From positions 248,001 to 312,000 of the forward strand of contig NZ_JACIDJ010000003.1 of assembly GCF_014196305.1 (NCBI RefSeq): a stretch of 64,000 bases of DNA, given 5' to 3'. This stretch comes from Roseococcus suduntuyensis (GTDB taxonomy: Bacteria > Pseudomonadota > Alphaproteobacteria > Acetobacterales > Acetobacteraceae). Positions 16,324 to 24,911 of the stretch are shown here, piece by piece (the stretch's first letter is position 1; the number at the start of each line of letters is the position of its first letter). The notes under the pieces were generated by a model. The model saw only the letters and a list, made by a program, of their open reading frames with translations, had not been told where the DNA came from and did not search any database. Both the position numbers and the translations under genes were made by a program.

Positions 16324-17192
16324 GGCTCGCGACCCTCGCCTGGCCCGTGGAACCACTGGCCGATGTCTCGGCCTATGCGGCCAAGCTCGACCATTGGTGC
16401 GGCCAGGCCCGCGCGGGCGGGGCGGAGCTGCTGCTGGCGGCGGAATATGCCTGCGTGGAACTGGGCGCCGCCCTGGCCGGCAACCGCGAGGCGGATGAGG
16501 CCACGGAACTCCGCGCCATGGTGGCGGCAAGCGAGGCCATCCTGGCGGCCATGCGCGGCGCGTCCATGCGGCACGGGCTATGGCTGGCGCCGGGCACCCT
16601 GCCGGTGGCGATGGGCGGGCGCATCATCAACCGCGCGCCGCTGATCACGCCCGAGGGGCGCATCGCCTTCCAGGACAAGTTCCGCATGACCCGCTTCGAG
16701 GCCGAGCGCTGGGGCGTCGCGGCCGGCGCCCCGCCCGGCGTCTTCGAGACGCCCTGGGGACGGGTGGGCCTTGCCATCTGCTACGACGCGGAATTCCCGT
16801 CGCTGGTGCGCGCGCAGGTGGAGGCCGGCGCCTGGCTGGTGCTGGTGCCCTCCTGCACCGACACGCTGCATGGCTGGCACCGCGTGCGAATCGCGGCGCA
16901 GGCGCGCGCCATGGAAAACCAGTGCTTCGTGGCCGTGGCGCCGACGGTGGGCGGCTTCGCGGCCTCGGCCGCGCTGGACGAGAACCACGGCGCGGCCTGC
17001 GTCTTCGGCCCCGTGGACCGTGGCTTCGCGCCGGATGGCGTGGTGGCGGCGGGCGTGCTGGACGCGGCCGGGCTGGTGTTCGCCGATCTCGACCCCGCGC
17101 GCCTTCAGGCGGTGCGCGCCGATGGCGCGGTGCGCAACCACAGCGACTGGCCGGGCGCCATCCCACACCCCGCTCCCCTGGGCTTCGCATGA
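16320..17192 (+). CDS. Carbon-nitrogen hydrolase (nitrilase superfamily)
   Basis: 290 residues from a GTG at 16320. The nitrilase catalytic triad is visible: Glu in LLLAAEYAC (about residue 42), Lys in FQDKFRMTR (about 119) and Cys in LAICYDAEFP (about 154). Members hydrolyse amides or nitriles; there is no additional domain to point to a substrate. The overlap with the upstream acetyltransferase suggests the two may act together. Its stop overlaps the lpxB start. Confidence 0.87.
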   Translation: MRLATLAWPVEPLADVSAYAAKLDHWCGQARAGGAELLLAAEYACVELGAALAGNREADEATELRAMVAASEAILAAMRGASMRHGLWLAPGTLPVAMGGRIINRAPLITPEGRIAFQDKFRMTRFEAERWGVAAGAPPGVFETPWGRVGLAICYDAEFPSLVRAQVEAGAWLVLVPSCTDTLHGWHRVRIAAQARAMENQCFVAVAPTVGGFAASAALDENHGAACVFGPVDRGFAPDGVVAAGVLDAAGLVFADLDPARLQAVRADGAVRNHSDWPGAIPHPAPLGFA

Positions 17193-18298
17193 CGCTGCTC
17201 TACCTCTCGGCCGGCGAGGCCTCAGGCGATGTGCTGGGGGCGCGGCTGATAGCCGCACTCCGCGCCCGCGCGCCCGATCTGGAATTCGCCGGTCTGGGCG
17301 GGGAGCGCATGGCCGAGCAGGGCTTCGAAACCCTGTTCCCCATCCGCGAACTGGCCTTGATGGGCTTGCTGGAGGTGCTGCCCAGCCTGCGGCGTCTGGC
17401 CCGGCGGCTCGACGAGACGGCGGCCGACATCGCGCGTCGCCGACCGCGCCTCGTGGTGACCATAGACAGCCCGGGCTTCAACTTGCGCCTCGCGGCCCGC
17501 GTGCGGCCGCTTGGCATCCCGGTGGTGCATTACGTGGCGCCGCAGATCTGGGCCTGGCGGCCGGGACGCGTCAAGAAGATCGCGCAGCGGGTGGACCGCA
17601 TCCTGGCGCTGCTGCCCTTCGAGGCGCCGCTGTTCGAAGCCGCGGGCATCCCGGTCAGCTTCGTGGGCCACCCCATCCTGGAGAGCGAGGCCGCGCAGGG
17701 CGATGCCGCCCGCTTCCCGCTGGAGGGGCCGGGGCTGATCGTCATGCCCGGCAGCCGGCGCGGCGAGGTGGGGCGGTTACTGCCCATCTTCGCCGAAACG
17801 CTGCGCGCCCTGCCGCCGGAGGTTGTTCCGGTGCTGGGCCTGGCCGGCACCGTGGCGGAGGAGGTGAAGGCCAAGGCCGCCGGCTTCGGCCGCCCCTGCC
17901 GCTTCGTCCGTGGCCCGTTGGAAAAGGCCGATGCCTTCGCGGCCGCGACGGCCGGGCTGATCAAGTCCGGCACCTCCTCGCTCGAGGCGGCGGTGGCCGG
18001 GCTGCCGCATGTGGTGGCCTATCGGGTGAACCCCATCACGGCCGCCATCGCGCGGCGCCTGGTGCGGGTGCGCTTCGCGAGCCTCGTGAACCTGCTCTGC
18101 GACCGTGAGGTGGTGCCGGAGTTCATCCAGCAGGACTGCACGCCCGAGAAGCTGGCAGTGGCATTGCGTCCCTTGCTCGCGGGCGGTGAGGCGGCGGCGG
18201 CGCAGCGGGCGGGCTTCGCCGAGGCGCTGGCCCGCCTCAGCCCCGCCCAGGGCCTGCCCAGCGAGGCGGCGGCGGAAGCCGTGCTGGGCATGATGTAA
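17189..18298 (+). CDS. lpxB: Lipid-A-disaccharide synthase
   Basis: 369 residues, the normal LpxB length. Family signatures are LYLSAGEASGDVLGARL at the start, DSPGFNLRLA, HYVAPQIWAWRPGRVKKI, FVGHPILES, MPGSRRGEVGRLLP and KSGTSSLEAAVAGLPHVVAYR. It joins UDP-diacylglucosamine to lipid X in outer-membrane lipid A synthesis, at the cytoplasmic membrane surface. It is the last gene of the operon that starts at hisI, and sits 95 nt ahead of crtE, outside the usual lpxD-fabZ-lpxA-lpxB cluster. Start ATG overlaps the nitrilase stop. Confidence 0.95.
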   Translation: MTLLYLSAGEASGDVLGARLIAALRARAPDLEFAGLGGERMAEQGFETLFPIRELALMGLLEVLPSLRRLARRLDETAADIARRRPRLVVTIDSPGFNLRLAARVRPLGIPVVHYVAPQIWAWRPGRVKKIAQRVDRILALLPFEAPLFEAAGIPVSFVGHPILESEAAQGDAARFPLEGPGLIVMPGSRRGEVGRLLPIFAETLRALPPEVVPVLGLAGTVAEEVKAKAAGFGRPCRFVRGPLEKADAFAAATAGLIKSGTSSLEAAVAGLPHVVAYRVNPITAAIARRLVRVRFASLVNLLCDREVVPEFIQQDCTPEKLAVALRPLLAGGEAAAAQRAGFAEALARLSPAQGLPSEAAAEAVLGMM

Positions 18299-18327
18299 GG
18301 CCCGCTTGTCGATTGGACATTTTCTTG

Positions 18328-18345
18328 TGTCAGTTTCGCGTGACA
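18328..18345 (+). promoter_or_regulatory. PpsR/CrtJ box upstream of crtE
   Basis: TGTCAGTTTCGCGTGACA matches the PpsR/CrtJ consensus TGT-N12-ACA exactly, with the full TGTCA...TGACA arms. It is 49 nt before the crtE start, between lpxB and crtE. Photosynthesis genes of purple bacteria are repressed by PpsR/CrtJ at such sites in the presence of oxygen or light. ppsR itself is not in this window. Confidence 0.8.
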
Positions 18346-18393
18346 CATAGGGGCTGACAGTGTCATGCTCTCCCTTCGGAAGGGAGACGCCCC

Positions 18394-19254
18394 ATGGACA
18401 TCACCGCGCGGATCGAGCGGAGCCTGCACACGGCCCTCGCCCCCGGGGCGACGCCGCCCCTCTTGAACCTGGCCATGCAGCACGCCGTCTTTCCCGGCGG
18501 GGCACGGGTGCGGCCGCGGCTGTGCCTCGCCGCGGCCGAGGCCTGTGGCGGCGATGACCCGGCGCTGGCCGAGGCGGCGGCGGCGGCCATCGAGCTGATG
18601 CACTGCGCCTCGCTCGTGCATGACGACATGCCCTGCTTCGACGACGCGGCGACACGGCGCGGGCGACTCTCCGTCCACCGCGCCTTCGGCGAGCCGCTGG
18701 CCCTGCTGGCGGGCGATGCGCTGATCGTCCTCGCCTTCCAGACCGTGCTGCGCGCGCCCATCCGGCATCCGGAACGCCTCGCCGAAATCATGCGCATCGT
18801 CGCCGATTCGGTCGGCACACCCACGGGAATCGTGGCGGGCCAGGCCTGGGAATGCGAGACCCATGTGGATGTCTCGGCCTACCACCGCGCCAAGACGGCC
18901 GCCCTTTTCGCCGGCGCCAGCATGGCGGGCGCGGCCGCGGCGGGCGGGCCCATCGAGGAATGGCGCGCGGTCGGCGAACGGCTGGGCGAGGCCTACCAGG
19001 TGGCCGACGACATCGGCGACGCGATCTCGGCCGCCGAGGAAATGGGCAAGCCCGTGGGCCAGGACGCGGCCCTCGGCCGCCCCAGCGCCGTGCGCGAGCT
19101 GGGGCTGCGCGGTGCCGTGGCGCGACTCGAGGCGCTGGCCGACGCGGCTGCCGCCGCCGTGCCGCCCTGCCGTGGCCGCGCGGGGCTGGGCGCCCTGATT
19201 CGCGAGGGCGCGCGCCGCCTTTTGCCCAAGACCCTGCCCGCGGGGGCGATGTGA
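18394..19254 (+). CDS. crtE: Geranylgeranyl diphosphate synthase
   Basis: 286 residues, an all-helical trans-prenyltransferase. The first Asp-rich motif is HDDMPCFDD (residues 76-84) and the second is ADDIGDA (204-210); GARVRPRL and DAL match the diphosphate-binding helices. It makes C20 GGPP for carotenoids and for the phytyl/geranylgeranyl tail of bacteriochlorophyll. Its position immediately ahead of bchC, behind a PpsR box, is that of crtE in many photosynthesis clusters and separates it from housekeeping ispA. Ribosome binding site AGGGAG lies about 8 nt upstream of ATG 18394. Confidence 0.9.
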   Translation: MDITARIERSLHTALAPGATPPLLNLAMQHAVFPGGARVRPRLCLAAAEACGGDDPALAEAAAAAIELMHCASLVHDDMPCFDDAATRRGRLSVHRAFGEPLALLAGDALIVLAFQTVLRAPIRHPERLAEIMRIVADSVGTPTGIVAGQAWECETHVDVSAYHRAKTAALFAGASMAGAAAAGGPIEEWRAVGERLGEAYQVADDIGDAISAAEEMGKPVGQDAALGRPSAVRELGLRGAVARLEALADAAAAAVPPCRGRAGLGALIREGARRLLPKTLPAGAM

Positions 19255-19276
19255 CCTTCCCACCACCAACGGTATA

Positions 19277-19314
19277 TGTCCATTTTGCTTGACACCTGTC
19301 ATCGTCACCTTACA
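19277..19314 (+). promoter_or_regulatory. Tandem PpsR/CrtJ boxes over the bchC promoter
   Basis: Two perfect TGT-N12-ACA sites, 19277-19294 and 19297-19314, are separated by only 2 nt and so repeat every 20 nt, about two helical turns on one DNA face. The end of the first box supplies a TTGACA hexamer (19289-19294); TACAGT (19311-19316), 16 nt further on, could be the -10. The repressor would therefore cover the RNA polymerase site. The bchC ATG is at 19351. Confidence 0.82.
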
Positions 19315-19350
19315 GTGACCCAACACCTTCCTGGGGGAAGTCCCGTCCAA

Positions 19351-20280
19351 ATGGACACGATCGCCATCATCCTCACCGAACCCGAAAACCTGCGCCTGCA
19401 GCGTGTGGGCCTCGTCGCGCCTGGCGATGAGGATGTGGTCGTGGATGTCGAGTGGTCGGGCATTTCCACCGGCACGGAGAAGCTTCTCTACACCGGCCGC
19501 ATGCCGAACTTCCCCGGCATGGGTTACCCCCTGGTGCCCGGCTATGAGAGCGTGGGCCGCGTGGTCCAGGCCGGCCCGGCCTCGGGCCAGGCGGTGGGGT
19601 CGCGGGTGTTCATTCCCGGCTCGCGCGGGTTCCGTGATGTGCGCGGGTTGTTCGGCGGCGCCGCCGGTCGCCTCGTCTCCTCCGGCAAGCGCGTGGTCCC
19701 GGTGGCCGAGGAGCTGGGCGAACGCGCGGTGCTGCTGGCGCTGGCCGCCACCGCCTACCACGCCATCGCCGAGCATCCGCCGGAACTCATCATCGGCCAT
19801 GGCGTGCTGGGGCGCCTGCTCGCGCGCATCACGCTGGCCATCGGCGCCCCCGCCCCCGTCGTGTGGGAGACGAGCCCCGACCGTGCCGCGGATGCCCTGG
19901 GCTACCAGGTGCTGGACGCCGAGCGCGACAACCGCCGCGACTACGGCCGCATCTGCGACGCGAGTGGCGATGCGAACATCCTGGACATGTTGATCGGCCG
20001 GCTGCGTTCGGGCGGCGAGATCACGCTGGCGGGCTTCTATGACCGCCTCTCCTTTGCCTTCGCGCCGGCCTTCATGCGTGAGGCGCGCATCCGCATCGCC
20101 GCCGAGTGGCACCCGGCCGACATGGTCGCGCTGAACGCGCTGGTCGCGTCGGGGAAGCTCTCGCTGGACGGTCTCATCACCCATCGGGAACCCGCGGCGA
20201 CGGCGCCCGATGCCTATCGCACCGCCTTCGGCGATGCGCGATGCCTGAAGATGATTCTTGATTGGAGGAAGTTCGAATGA
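19351..20280 (+). CDS. bchC: 3-hydroxyethyl bacteriochlorophyllide a dehydrogenase
   Basis: 309 residues, BchC of the medium-chain dehydrogenase type: WSGISTGTEKLLYTGRMP near residue 30, PLVPGYESVGRVV near 60, and RSGGEITLAGFYDRLSFAFAPAF toward the C-terminus. It oxidises the C3-hydroxyethyl group to acetyl in bacteriochlorophyllide a synthesis. The ATG at 19351 has GGGGGAAG upstream and lies after the tandem PpsR boxes; an upstream extension would run through the promoter. Its stop overlaps the bchX start by 4 nt, so it heads the bchCXYZ-puf superoperon. Confidence 0.94.
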   Translation: MDTIAIILTEPENLRLQRVGLVAPGDEDVVVDVEWSGISTGTEKLLYTGRMPNFPGMGYPLVPGYESVGRVVQAGPASGQAVGSRVFIPGSRGFRDVRGLFGGAAGRLVSSGKRVVPVAEELGERAVLLALAATAYHAIAEHPPELIIGHGVLGRLLARITLAIGAPAPVVWETSPDRAADALGYQVLDAERDNRRDYGRICDASGDANILDMLIGRLRSGGEITLAGFYDRLSFAFAPAFMREARIRIAAEWHPADMVALNALVASGKLSLDGLITHREPAATAPDAYRTAFGDARCLKMILDWRKFE

Positions 20281-21257
20281 ACGCTGTGTCCGGGAACATG
20301 CAGCCTTCGTCTTCCGACGACGCCGCCTCGATCGAGGCGCCGCCGGCCGTGAAGCAAACCCAGATCATCGCGATCTATGGCAAGGGGGGCATCGGGAAGT
20401 CCTTCACCCTCGCGAATCTCAGCTACATGATGGCGCAGCAGGGCAAGCGCGTGCTGCTCATCGGCTGCGACCCGAAGAGCGACACCACCTCGCTGCTGTT
20501 CGGCGGGCGCTCCTGCCCCACCATCATCGAGACCTCCTCCAAGAAGAAGGCGGCCGGTGAGCAGGTGCAGATCGGCGACGTCTGCTTCAAGCGCGACGGC
20601 GTCTTCGCGATGGAGCTGGGCGGGCCGGAAGTGGGCCGCGGCTGCGGCGGGCGCGGCATCATCCATGGCTTCGAGCTGCTGGAGAAGCTGGGCTTCCACC
20701 AGTGGGATTTCGACTACGTGCTGCTCGACTTCCTGGGCGACGTGGTCTGTGGCGGCTTCGGCCTGCCGATCGCGCGCGACATGTGCCAGAAGGTGATCGT
20801 CGTCGGCTCGAACGACCTGCAGTCGCTCTATGTCGCGAACAATGTGTGCTCGGCGGTGGACTACTTCCGCAAGCTGGGCGGCAATGTCGGCGTGGCGGGC
20901 CTGGTCATCAACAAGGATGACGGCACGGGCGAGGCGCAGGCCTTCGCGGACGCGGTGGGCATTCCGGTGCTCGCCGCCATCCCGGCCGATGACGACATCC
21001 GCCGCAAGAGCGCCAACTACGAGATCGTGGGCACCCCGGGCGGCCAATGGGCCCCGCTGTTCGAGGCGCTGGGCGTGCAGGTGGCGGAAGCGCCGCCGCT
21101 GCGCCCCAACCCGCTGACGCACGAGAACCTGCTGAACCTGTTCAAGGGCGATGCGGTGGGCCGCGGCGTGGTGCTCGACCCGGCCACCATGGAGGACATG
21201 TGCGGCAGCGAAGTGCTGAACAAGCCCTCCCTCGAAGTGGTGTACGAGGGCGCCTGA
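20277..21257 (+). CDS. bchX: Chlorophyllide a reductase iron protein subunit X
   Basis: 326 residues, the NifH-like ATPase of chlorophyllide oxidoreductase. The P-loop GKGGIGKS is near residue 38, switch I GCDPKSDTTSLLF follows, and the two [4Fe-4S] cysteines are in GRGCGGRGII and VVCGGFGLPIARD. It passes electrons to BchY-BchZ for reduction of the C7=C8 bond of the chlorin. The ATG at 20277 overlaps the bchC stop and has GGAGGA just upstream; a TTG at 20262 was rejected because it would overlap that ribosome binding site. Confidence 0.95.
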   Translation: MNAVSGNMQPSSSDDAASIEAPPAVKQTQIIAIYGKGGIGKSFTLANLSYMMAQQGKRVLLIGCDPKSDTTSLLFGGRSCPTIIETSSKKKAAGEQVQIGDVCFKRDGVFAMELGGPEVGRGCGGRGIIHGFELLEKLGFHQWDFDYVLLDFLGDVVCGGFGLPIARDMCQKVIVVGSNDLQSLYVANNVCSAVDYFRKLGGNVGVAGLVINKDDGTGEAQAFADAVGIPVLAAIPADDDIRRKSANYEIVGTPGGQWAPLFEALGVQVAEAPPLRPNPLTHENLLNLFKGDAVGRGVVLDPATMEDMCGSEVLNKPSLEVVYEGA

Positions 21258-21259
21258 GG

Positions 21260-22759
21260 ATGGACACCCTCCCCCCTCGCGCAACGGAGGCCTCGGGCTG
21301 CCATGGCGGCCGCGAGACGCTGGATGCCGCGGCGCGCGCCGCCGGCAAGACGGCGGTGATGGACCAGCTCATGCGCGACTACCCGCGCGGTCCGCACGAC
21401 CAGCCGCAGAGCATGTGCCCGGCCTTCGGCAGCCTCCGTGTGGGGCTCAGGATGCGGCGGGTGGCGACCATCCTCTCGGGCAGCGCCTGCTGCGTCTATG
21501 GGTTGACCTTCACCAGCCACTTCTACGGCGCGAAGCGCACCGTGGGCTATGTGCCCTTCAACTCCGAGACGCTGGTCACGGGCAAGCTGTTCGAGGACAT
21601 CCGCGACGCGGTGCACCAGATGGCGAAGCCCGAGGATTACGACGCGGTCGTCATCACGAATTTGTGCGTGCCCACGGCCTCGGGCGTACCGCTGGAACTC
21701 CTGCCCAAGGAGATCAACGGCGTGCGGATCATCGGCATTGACGTGCCGGGCTTCGGCGTGCCGACCCATGCGGAAGCCAAGGACGTGCTGGCCGGTGCCA
21801 TGCTGCGCTATGCCCGCAACGAGGCCGAGGCCGGCCCCGTGGCACGCCCCCGCAACATGACGGATGCGCGGCGCATCACCCTGATCGGAGAGCTGTTCCC
21901 CGCCGATCCGGTGGGCATCGGGCAGATCCTGGCGCCCATGGGCCTTGTGGCCGGCGCGCAGGCGCCCTGCCGCGAATGGCGCGACATGTATGCGGCGCTG
22001 GACTGCGCCGCCGTCGCCGCCCTGCATCCCTTCTATACGGCGAGCGTGCGCGAGTTCCGTGCGGCCGGGCGTCAGGTGGTGGGCTCGGGCCCCGTGGGTG
22101 TGGACGGCACGGCCGACTGGATCGAGGCCATCGGTCTCGCCGCCGATGTTCCCGCCGCCCAGCGCGAGGCCGCCCGCCAGGCCGTGCTGCCCGCCATCCG
22201 CAGCGTGCTGGCGAAGAACAGCGTGAACGCGCGCATCACCGTCTCGGGCTATGAGGGCAGCGAGCTGCTGGTGGCGCGCCTGCTGATCGAGGCCGGCGCC
22301 GAAGTTCCCTACGTCGGCACCGCCTGCCCGCGCACCGAATGGTCCGCGGCCGATGCGTATTGGCTGAAGGCCCATGGCTGCCACGTGCAGTATCGCGCGA
22401 GCCTGGAGCAGGATTTGGCCGCGATGAAGGAAGCCAAGCCCGACCTCGCGCTCGGCACCACGCCGCTGGTGCAGAAGGCGAAGGAGATGGGCACGCCCGC
22501 CCTCTACTTCACCAACATGGTCAGCGCCCGGCCGCTCTTCGGCATCGCGGGCGCGGCCTCCATGGCCGGGATCGTCGCCGCGCAGACCAAGGGCCGCGAG
22601 CGCTTCGGCCGCATGGTCAGCTTCTTCGAAGGTGTCGGCACGCCCGACGGCGCGGGCTACGGCTTCGCCGGCAAGCCCATTGACCCGCCCGGTTTCCGCG
22701 ACCGCCAGCGCAAGCTGCGCGCCGCGCAGGCGAAGGCCCTCGAAGCGGTGGGGACCTAG
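21260..22759 (+). CDS. bchY: Chlorophyllide a reductase subunit Y
   Basis: 499 residues, the NifD-like subunit of chlorophyllide oxidoreductase. Cluster-binding cysteines are visible in SMCPAFGSLRVG and SGSACCVYGL, and there is an NLCVPTASGVPLELLP segment. A GELFPADPVGIGQIL region and the GYEGSELLVARLL domain complete the family pattern. With BchZ it holds the [4Fe-4S] cluster and substrate site. The ATG is 2 nt after the bchX stop, so translation is probably coupled. Confidence 0.95.
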   Translation: MDTLPPRATEASGCHGGRETLDAAARAAGKTAVMDQLMRDYPRGPHDQPQSMCPAFGSLRVGLRMRRVATILSGSACCVYGLTFTSHFYGAKRTVGYVPFNSETLVTGKLFEDIRDAVHQMAKPEDYDAVVITNLCVPTASGVPLELLPKEINGVRIIGIDVPGFGVPTHAEAKDVLAGAMLRYARNEAEAGPVARPRNMTDARRITLIGELFPADPVGIGQILAPMGLVAGAQAPCREWRDMYAALDCAAVAALHPFYTASVREFRAAGRQVVGSGPVGVDGTADWIEAIGLAADVPAAQREAARQAVLPAIRSVLAKNSVNARITVSGYEGSELLVARLLIEAGAEVPYVGTACPRTEWSAADAYWLKAHGCHVQYRASLEQDLAAMKEAKPDLALGTTPLVQKAKEMGTPALYFTNMVSARPLFGIAGAASMAGIVAAQTKGRERFGRMVSFFEGVGTPDGAGYGFAGKPIDPPGFRDRQRKLRAAQAKALEAVGT

Positions 22760-22762
22760 GCC

Positions 22763-24202
22763 ATGCTGGTTCTCGATCATGACCGCGCCGGTGGATATTG
22801 GGGCGCCATCTATGCCTTCTCGGCCGTGCGTGGGCTGCGCGTGGTGATCGATGGCCCGGTGGGCTGCGAGAACCTGCCGGTGACGGCGGTGCTACACTAC
22901 ACCGACGCGCTGCCGCCGCATGAGCTGCCCATCGTGGTGACGGGCCTCGATGAGGAAAGCCTCAGCCAGAACGGCACCGAGCCCAACATGCGCCGCGCCG
23001 CCGCGACGCAGGACCCCGAGCTGCCCGCCGTGGTGGTGACGGGCTCCATCGCCGAGATGATCGGCGGCGGTGTCACGCCGCAGGGCAGCAACCTGCAGCG
23101 CTTCATCTGCCGCACGATCGACGAGGACCAGTGGCAGGCCGCGGACCGCGCCATCATGTGGCTCTGGACCGAGTTCGGCGCGCGCGGGCGCAAGGTGCGC
23201 GCGCGCAACCCCAAGCTGGGCGAGAAGCCGCGCGTCAACATCATCGGCCCCATCTACGGCACCTTCAACATGCCCTCCGACCTGGCCGAAATCCGCCGCC
23301 TGGTCGAAGGCATGGGCTGCGAGATCAACCTGGTCTTCCCGCTGGGCAGCCACATCGAGGACATCGCGAAGCTGCCGGATGCGGATGTGAACATCTGCCT
23401 CTACCGCGAGTTCGGCCGGAAGCTCTGCGAGGAGCTGGAGCGCCCCTACCTCCAGGCGCCCATCGGCATGTTCGCGACCACCAACTTCCTGCGCAAGCTG
23501 GGCGAACTCACGGGCCTCGACCCCGAGCCCTTCATCGAGCGCGAGAAGCACACCACGCTGAAGCCGCTGTGGGATCTGTGGCGGTCGGTGACGCAGGATT
23601 TCTTCGCCTCGGCCCCCTACTCCGTGGTGGCGACGCACACCTACACGCACGGCCTGACCCAGTTCCTTACCGAGGAGATGGGAATCCCCTGCGCCTATTC
23701 CGCCAGCCGCCAGGCGGGCCAGAAGCCCGACAACGCGGCCACGCGCGAGGCGATGAAGTCCCCGGGCCTCGTCGTCTTCGGCAGCTTCAACGAGCGCATG
23801 TACATGGCCGAGGCCGGCCAGAAGGCCGCCTACATCCCGGCGAGCTTCCCAGGTGCCATCATCCGCCGCGCCACCGGCACGCCCTTCATGGGCTATGCGG
23901 GTGCCACCTACGTCATCCAGGAATACTGCAACGCGCTGTTCGACGCGCTGTTCCACATCCTCCCGCTCGGCACCGAGCTGGACAAGATCGCGGCGACGCC
24001 CGCCCGCGCCTCCGATGTCTGGGAGGAGGCGGCCCAGGCGCTGCTCGATGCGCGCGTGGAGCGCGAGCCCTTCCTCATCCGCATCTCGGCCGCCAAGCGC
24101 CTGCGCGAGCAGGTGGAGCAGGCGGCGCGCGATGCCGGCGAAGCGCGCGTCACGCTGGAGCGTGCGCGCACCATCCTTGTCCCCGAGGCGCAGCCGGCAT
24201 GA
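22763..24202 (+). CDS. bchZ: Chlorophyllide a reductase subunit Z
   Basis: 479 residues, the NifK-like subunit: [20 protein letters not shown] at the N-terminus, [19 protein letters not shown] with the cluster Cys, [14 protein letters not shown], a conserved [18 protein letters not shown], and a long C-terminal part with [10 protein letters not shown]. It forms the catalytic heterotetramer with BchY in the cytoplasm. Start is 3 nt after the bchY stop. pufB follows with a 136-nt gap that lacks a recognisable pufQ, unlike the classic bchZ-pufQ-pufB order. Confidence 0.95.
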   Translation: MLVLDHDRAGGYWGAIYAFSAVRGLRVVIDGPVGCENLPVTAVLHYTDALPPHELPIVVTGLDEESLSQNGTEPNMRRAAATQDPELPAVVVTGSIAEMIGGGVTPQGSNLQRFICRTIDEDQWQAADRAIMWLWTEFGARGRKVRARNPKLGEKPRVNIIGPIYGTFNMPSDLAEIRRLVEGMGCEINLVFPLGSHIEDIAKLPDADVNICLYREFGRKLCEELERPYLQAPIGMFATTNFLRKLGELTGLDPEPFIEREKHTTLKPLWDLWRSVTQDFFASAPYSVVATHTYTHGLTQFLTEEMGIPCAYSASRQAGQKPDNAATREAMKSPGLVVFGSFNERMYMAEAGQKAAYIPASFPGAIIRRATGTPFMGYAGATYVIQEYCNALFDALFHILPLGTELDKIAATPARASDVWEEAAQALLDARVEREPFLIRISAAKRLREQVEQAARDAGEARVTLERARTILVPEAQPA

Positions 24203-24309
24203 CCGCGCGCCCGGACCAACCCACTGCCCGCCCGGCCTGGCCGGGAAGACAGATGTGCGCGGCGGTCTTCGCCAAGCACGACCCTGCTGCGCGGGAATTG
24301 CGCGGTAAC

Positions 24310-24323
24310 CGGCCGCAAGGCCG
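24310..24323 (+). other. Small GNRA-loop hairpin ahead of pufB
   Basis: CGGCC-GCAA-GGCCG forms a 5-bp stem with a GCAA tetraloop, ending 15 nt before the pufB ATG and just before its ribosome binding site (TGGAGG). A stem-loop near the 5' end of puf messages can slow decay; whether this one does is inference. Confidence 0.4.
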
Positions 24324-24338
24324 TATGGAGGTCAACAC

Positions 24339-24527
24339 ATGGCCGAAGTGATTGCTAGGGCAGGTCTGACCGAGCCCGAAGCCCGTGAAGTGCATCGCCT
24401 GGTGATGCAGGGCTGGATTTTCGCGGTGTTCGCCTCGATGGGCGCGCACATCCTGGTGTGGATGTGGCGGCCGCTCGTCTATGGCAGCCAGGTGGTTCCG
24501 CCCGACTGGCGCTTCTTCATCAATTGA
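24339..24527 (+). CDS. pufB: Light-harvesting complex 1 beta subunit
   Basis: 62 residues: a polar N-terminus (AGLTEPEAREVHRLVMQGW) typical of LH1 beta, then one membrane helix with the bacteriochlorophyll-ligating His in SMGAHILVWMWRPLVYG. It forms the core antenna ring around the reaction centre with PufA. Ribosome binding site TGGAGG precedes the ATG. First gene of pufBALMC, cotranscribed with bchCXYZ upstream and probably also from a nearer promoter not identified here. Confidence 0.95.
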   Translation: MAEVIARAGLTEPEAREVHRLVMQGWIFAVFASMGAHILVWMWRPLVYGSQVVPPDWRFFIN

Positions 24528-24594
24528 AGCGTGCGGGCTGCCTGCCTGACGGCATGCGGCCCGCTTCCCTGCCCATCCTATAGGAGAAGAGCAA

Positions 24595-24792
24595 ATGCAT
24601 AAGATCTGGATGGTGGCGAACCCGCTGCGCATTGGAATGCTGGGCGCCGTCGGCGTCATCGGCATCGCGGCCGTGATCCACTTCGTGGTCCTCAGCTCGC
24701 CGCGTTACTGCGACCACCTCGGTTGGTGCTCGGAGAGCCTCGCCTACACGGCGGGTCAGCCCGTGGCCCGTACGCCCGCCGGCGTTCGGTAG
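24595..24792 (+). CDS. pufA: Light-harvesting complex 1 alpha subunit
   Basis: 65 residues starting MHKIWMVANPLR, the KIW motif of LH1 alpha, followed by one membrane helix with the pigment-binding His in AAVIHFVVLSS. The C-terminal tail (after SPRYCDHLGW) carries two cysteines and is longer than the Rhodobacter version. A TAGGAGAAG ribosome binding site precedes the ATG. A strong RNA hairpin follows the gene, separating it from pufL. Confidence 0.94.
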   Translation: MHKIWMVANPLRIGMLGAVGVIGIAAVIHFVVLSSPRYCDHLGWCSESLAYTAGQPVARTPAGVR

Positions 24793-24830
24793 GCACAGGC
24801 CGTGTCGCTCCACGGCAGTGGGCGAAGCAA

Positions 24831-24856
24831 GCGCAGCGGGCGTCGCCCGCTGTCGC
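24831..24856 (+). other. pufA-pufL intercistronic RNA hairpin
   Basis: CAGCGGGCG-T-CGCCCGCTG (24834-24852) is a perfect 9-bp inverted repeat, extended by three more pairs (24831-24833 with 24854-24856) around one bulged T. In Rhodobacter, hairpins at exactly this place stop 3'-to-5' decay and keep pufBA mRNA in excess over pufLM, matching the antenna-to-centre ratio. No U tract follows, so it is not a full terminator. Confidence 0.75.
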
Positions 24857-24911
24857 GGATGACGACACACAGGGGCAGGTTCCGCGCCTGCCATGACAGG
24901 AGCATCAAGCC

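Noticed and set aside
24199-24351. 50-codon frame between bchZ and pufB as a pufQ gene
   Set aside because: The product is hydrophilic and basic with no membrane segment, and overlaps pufB; PufQ is a longer membrane protein.
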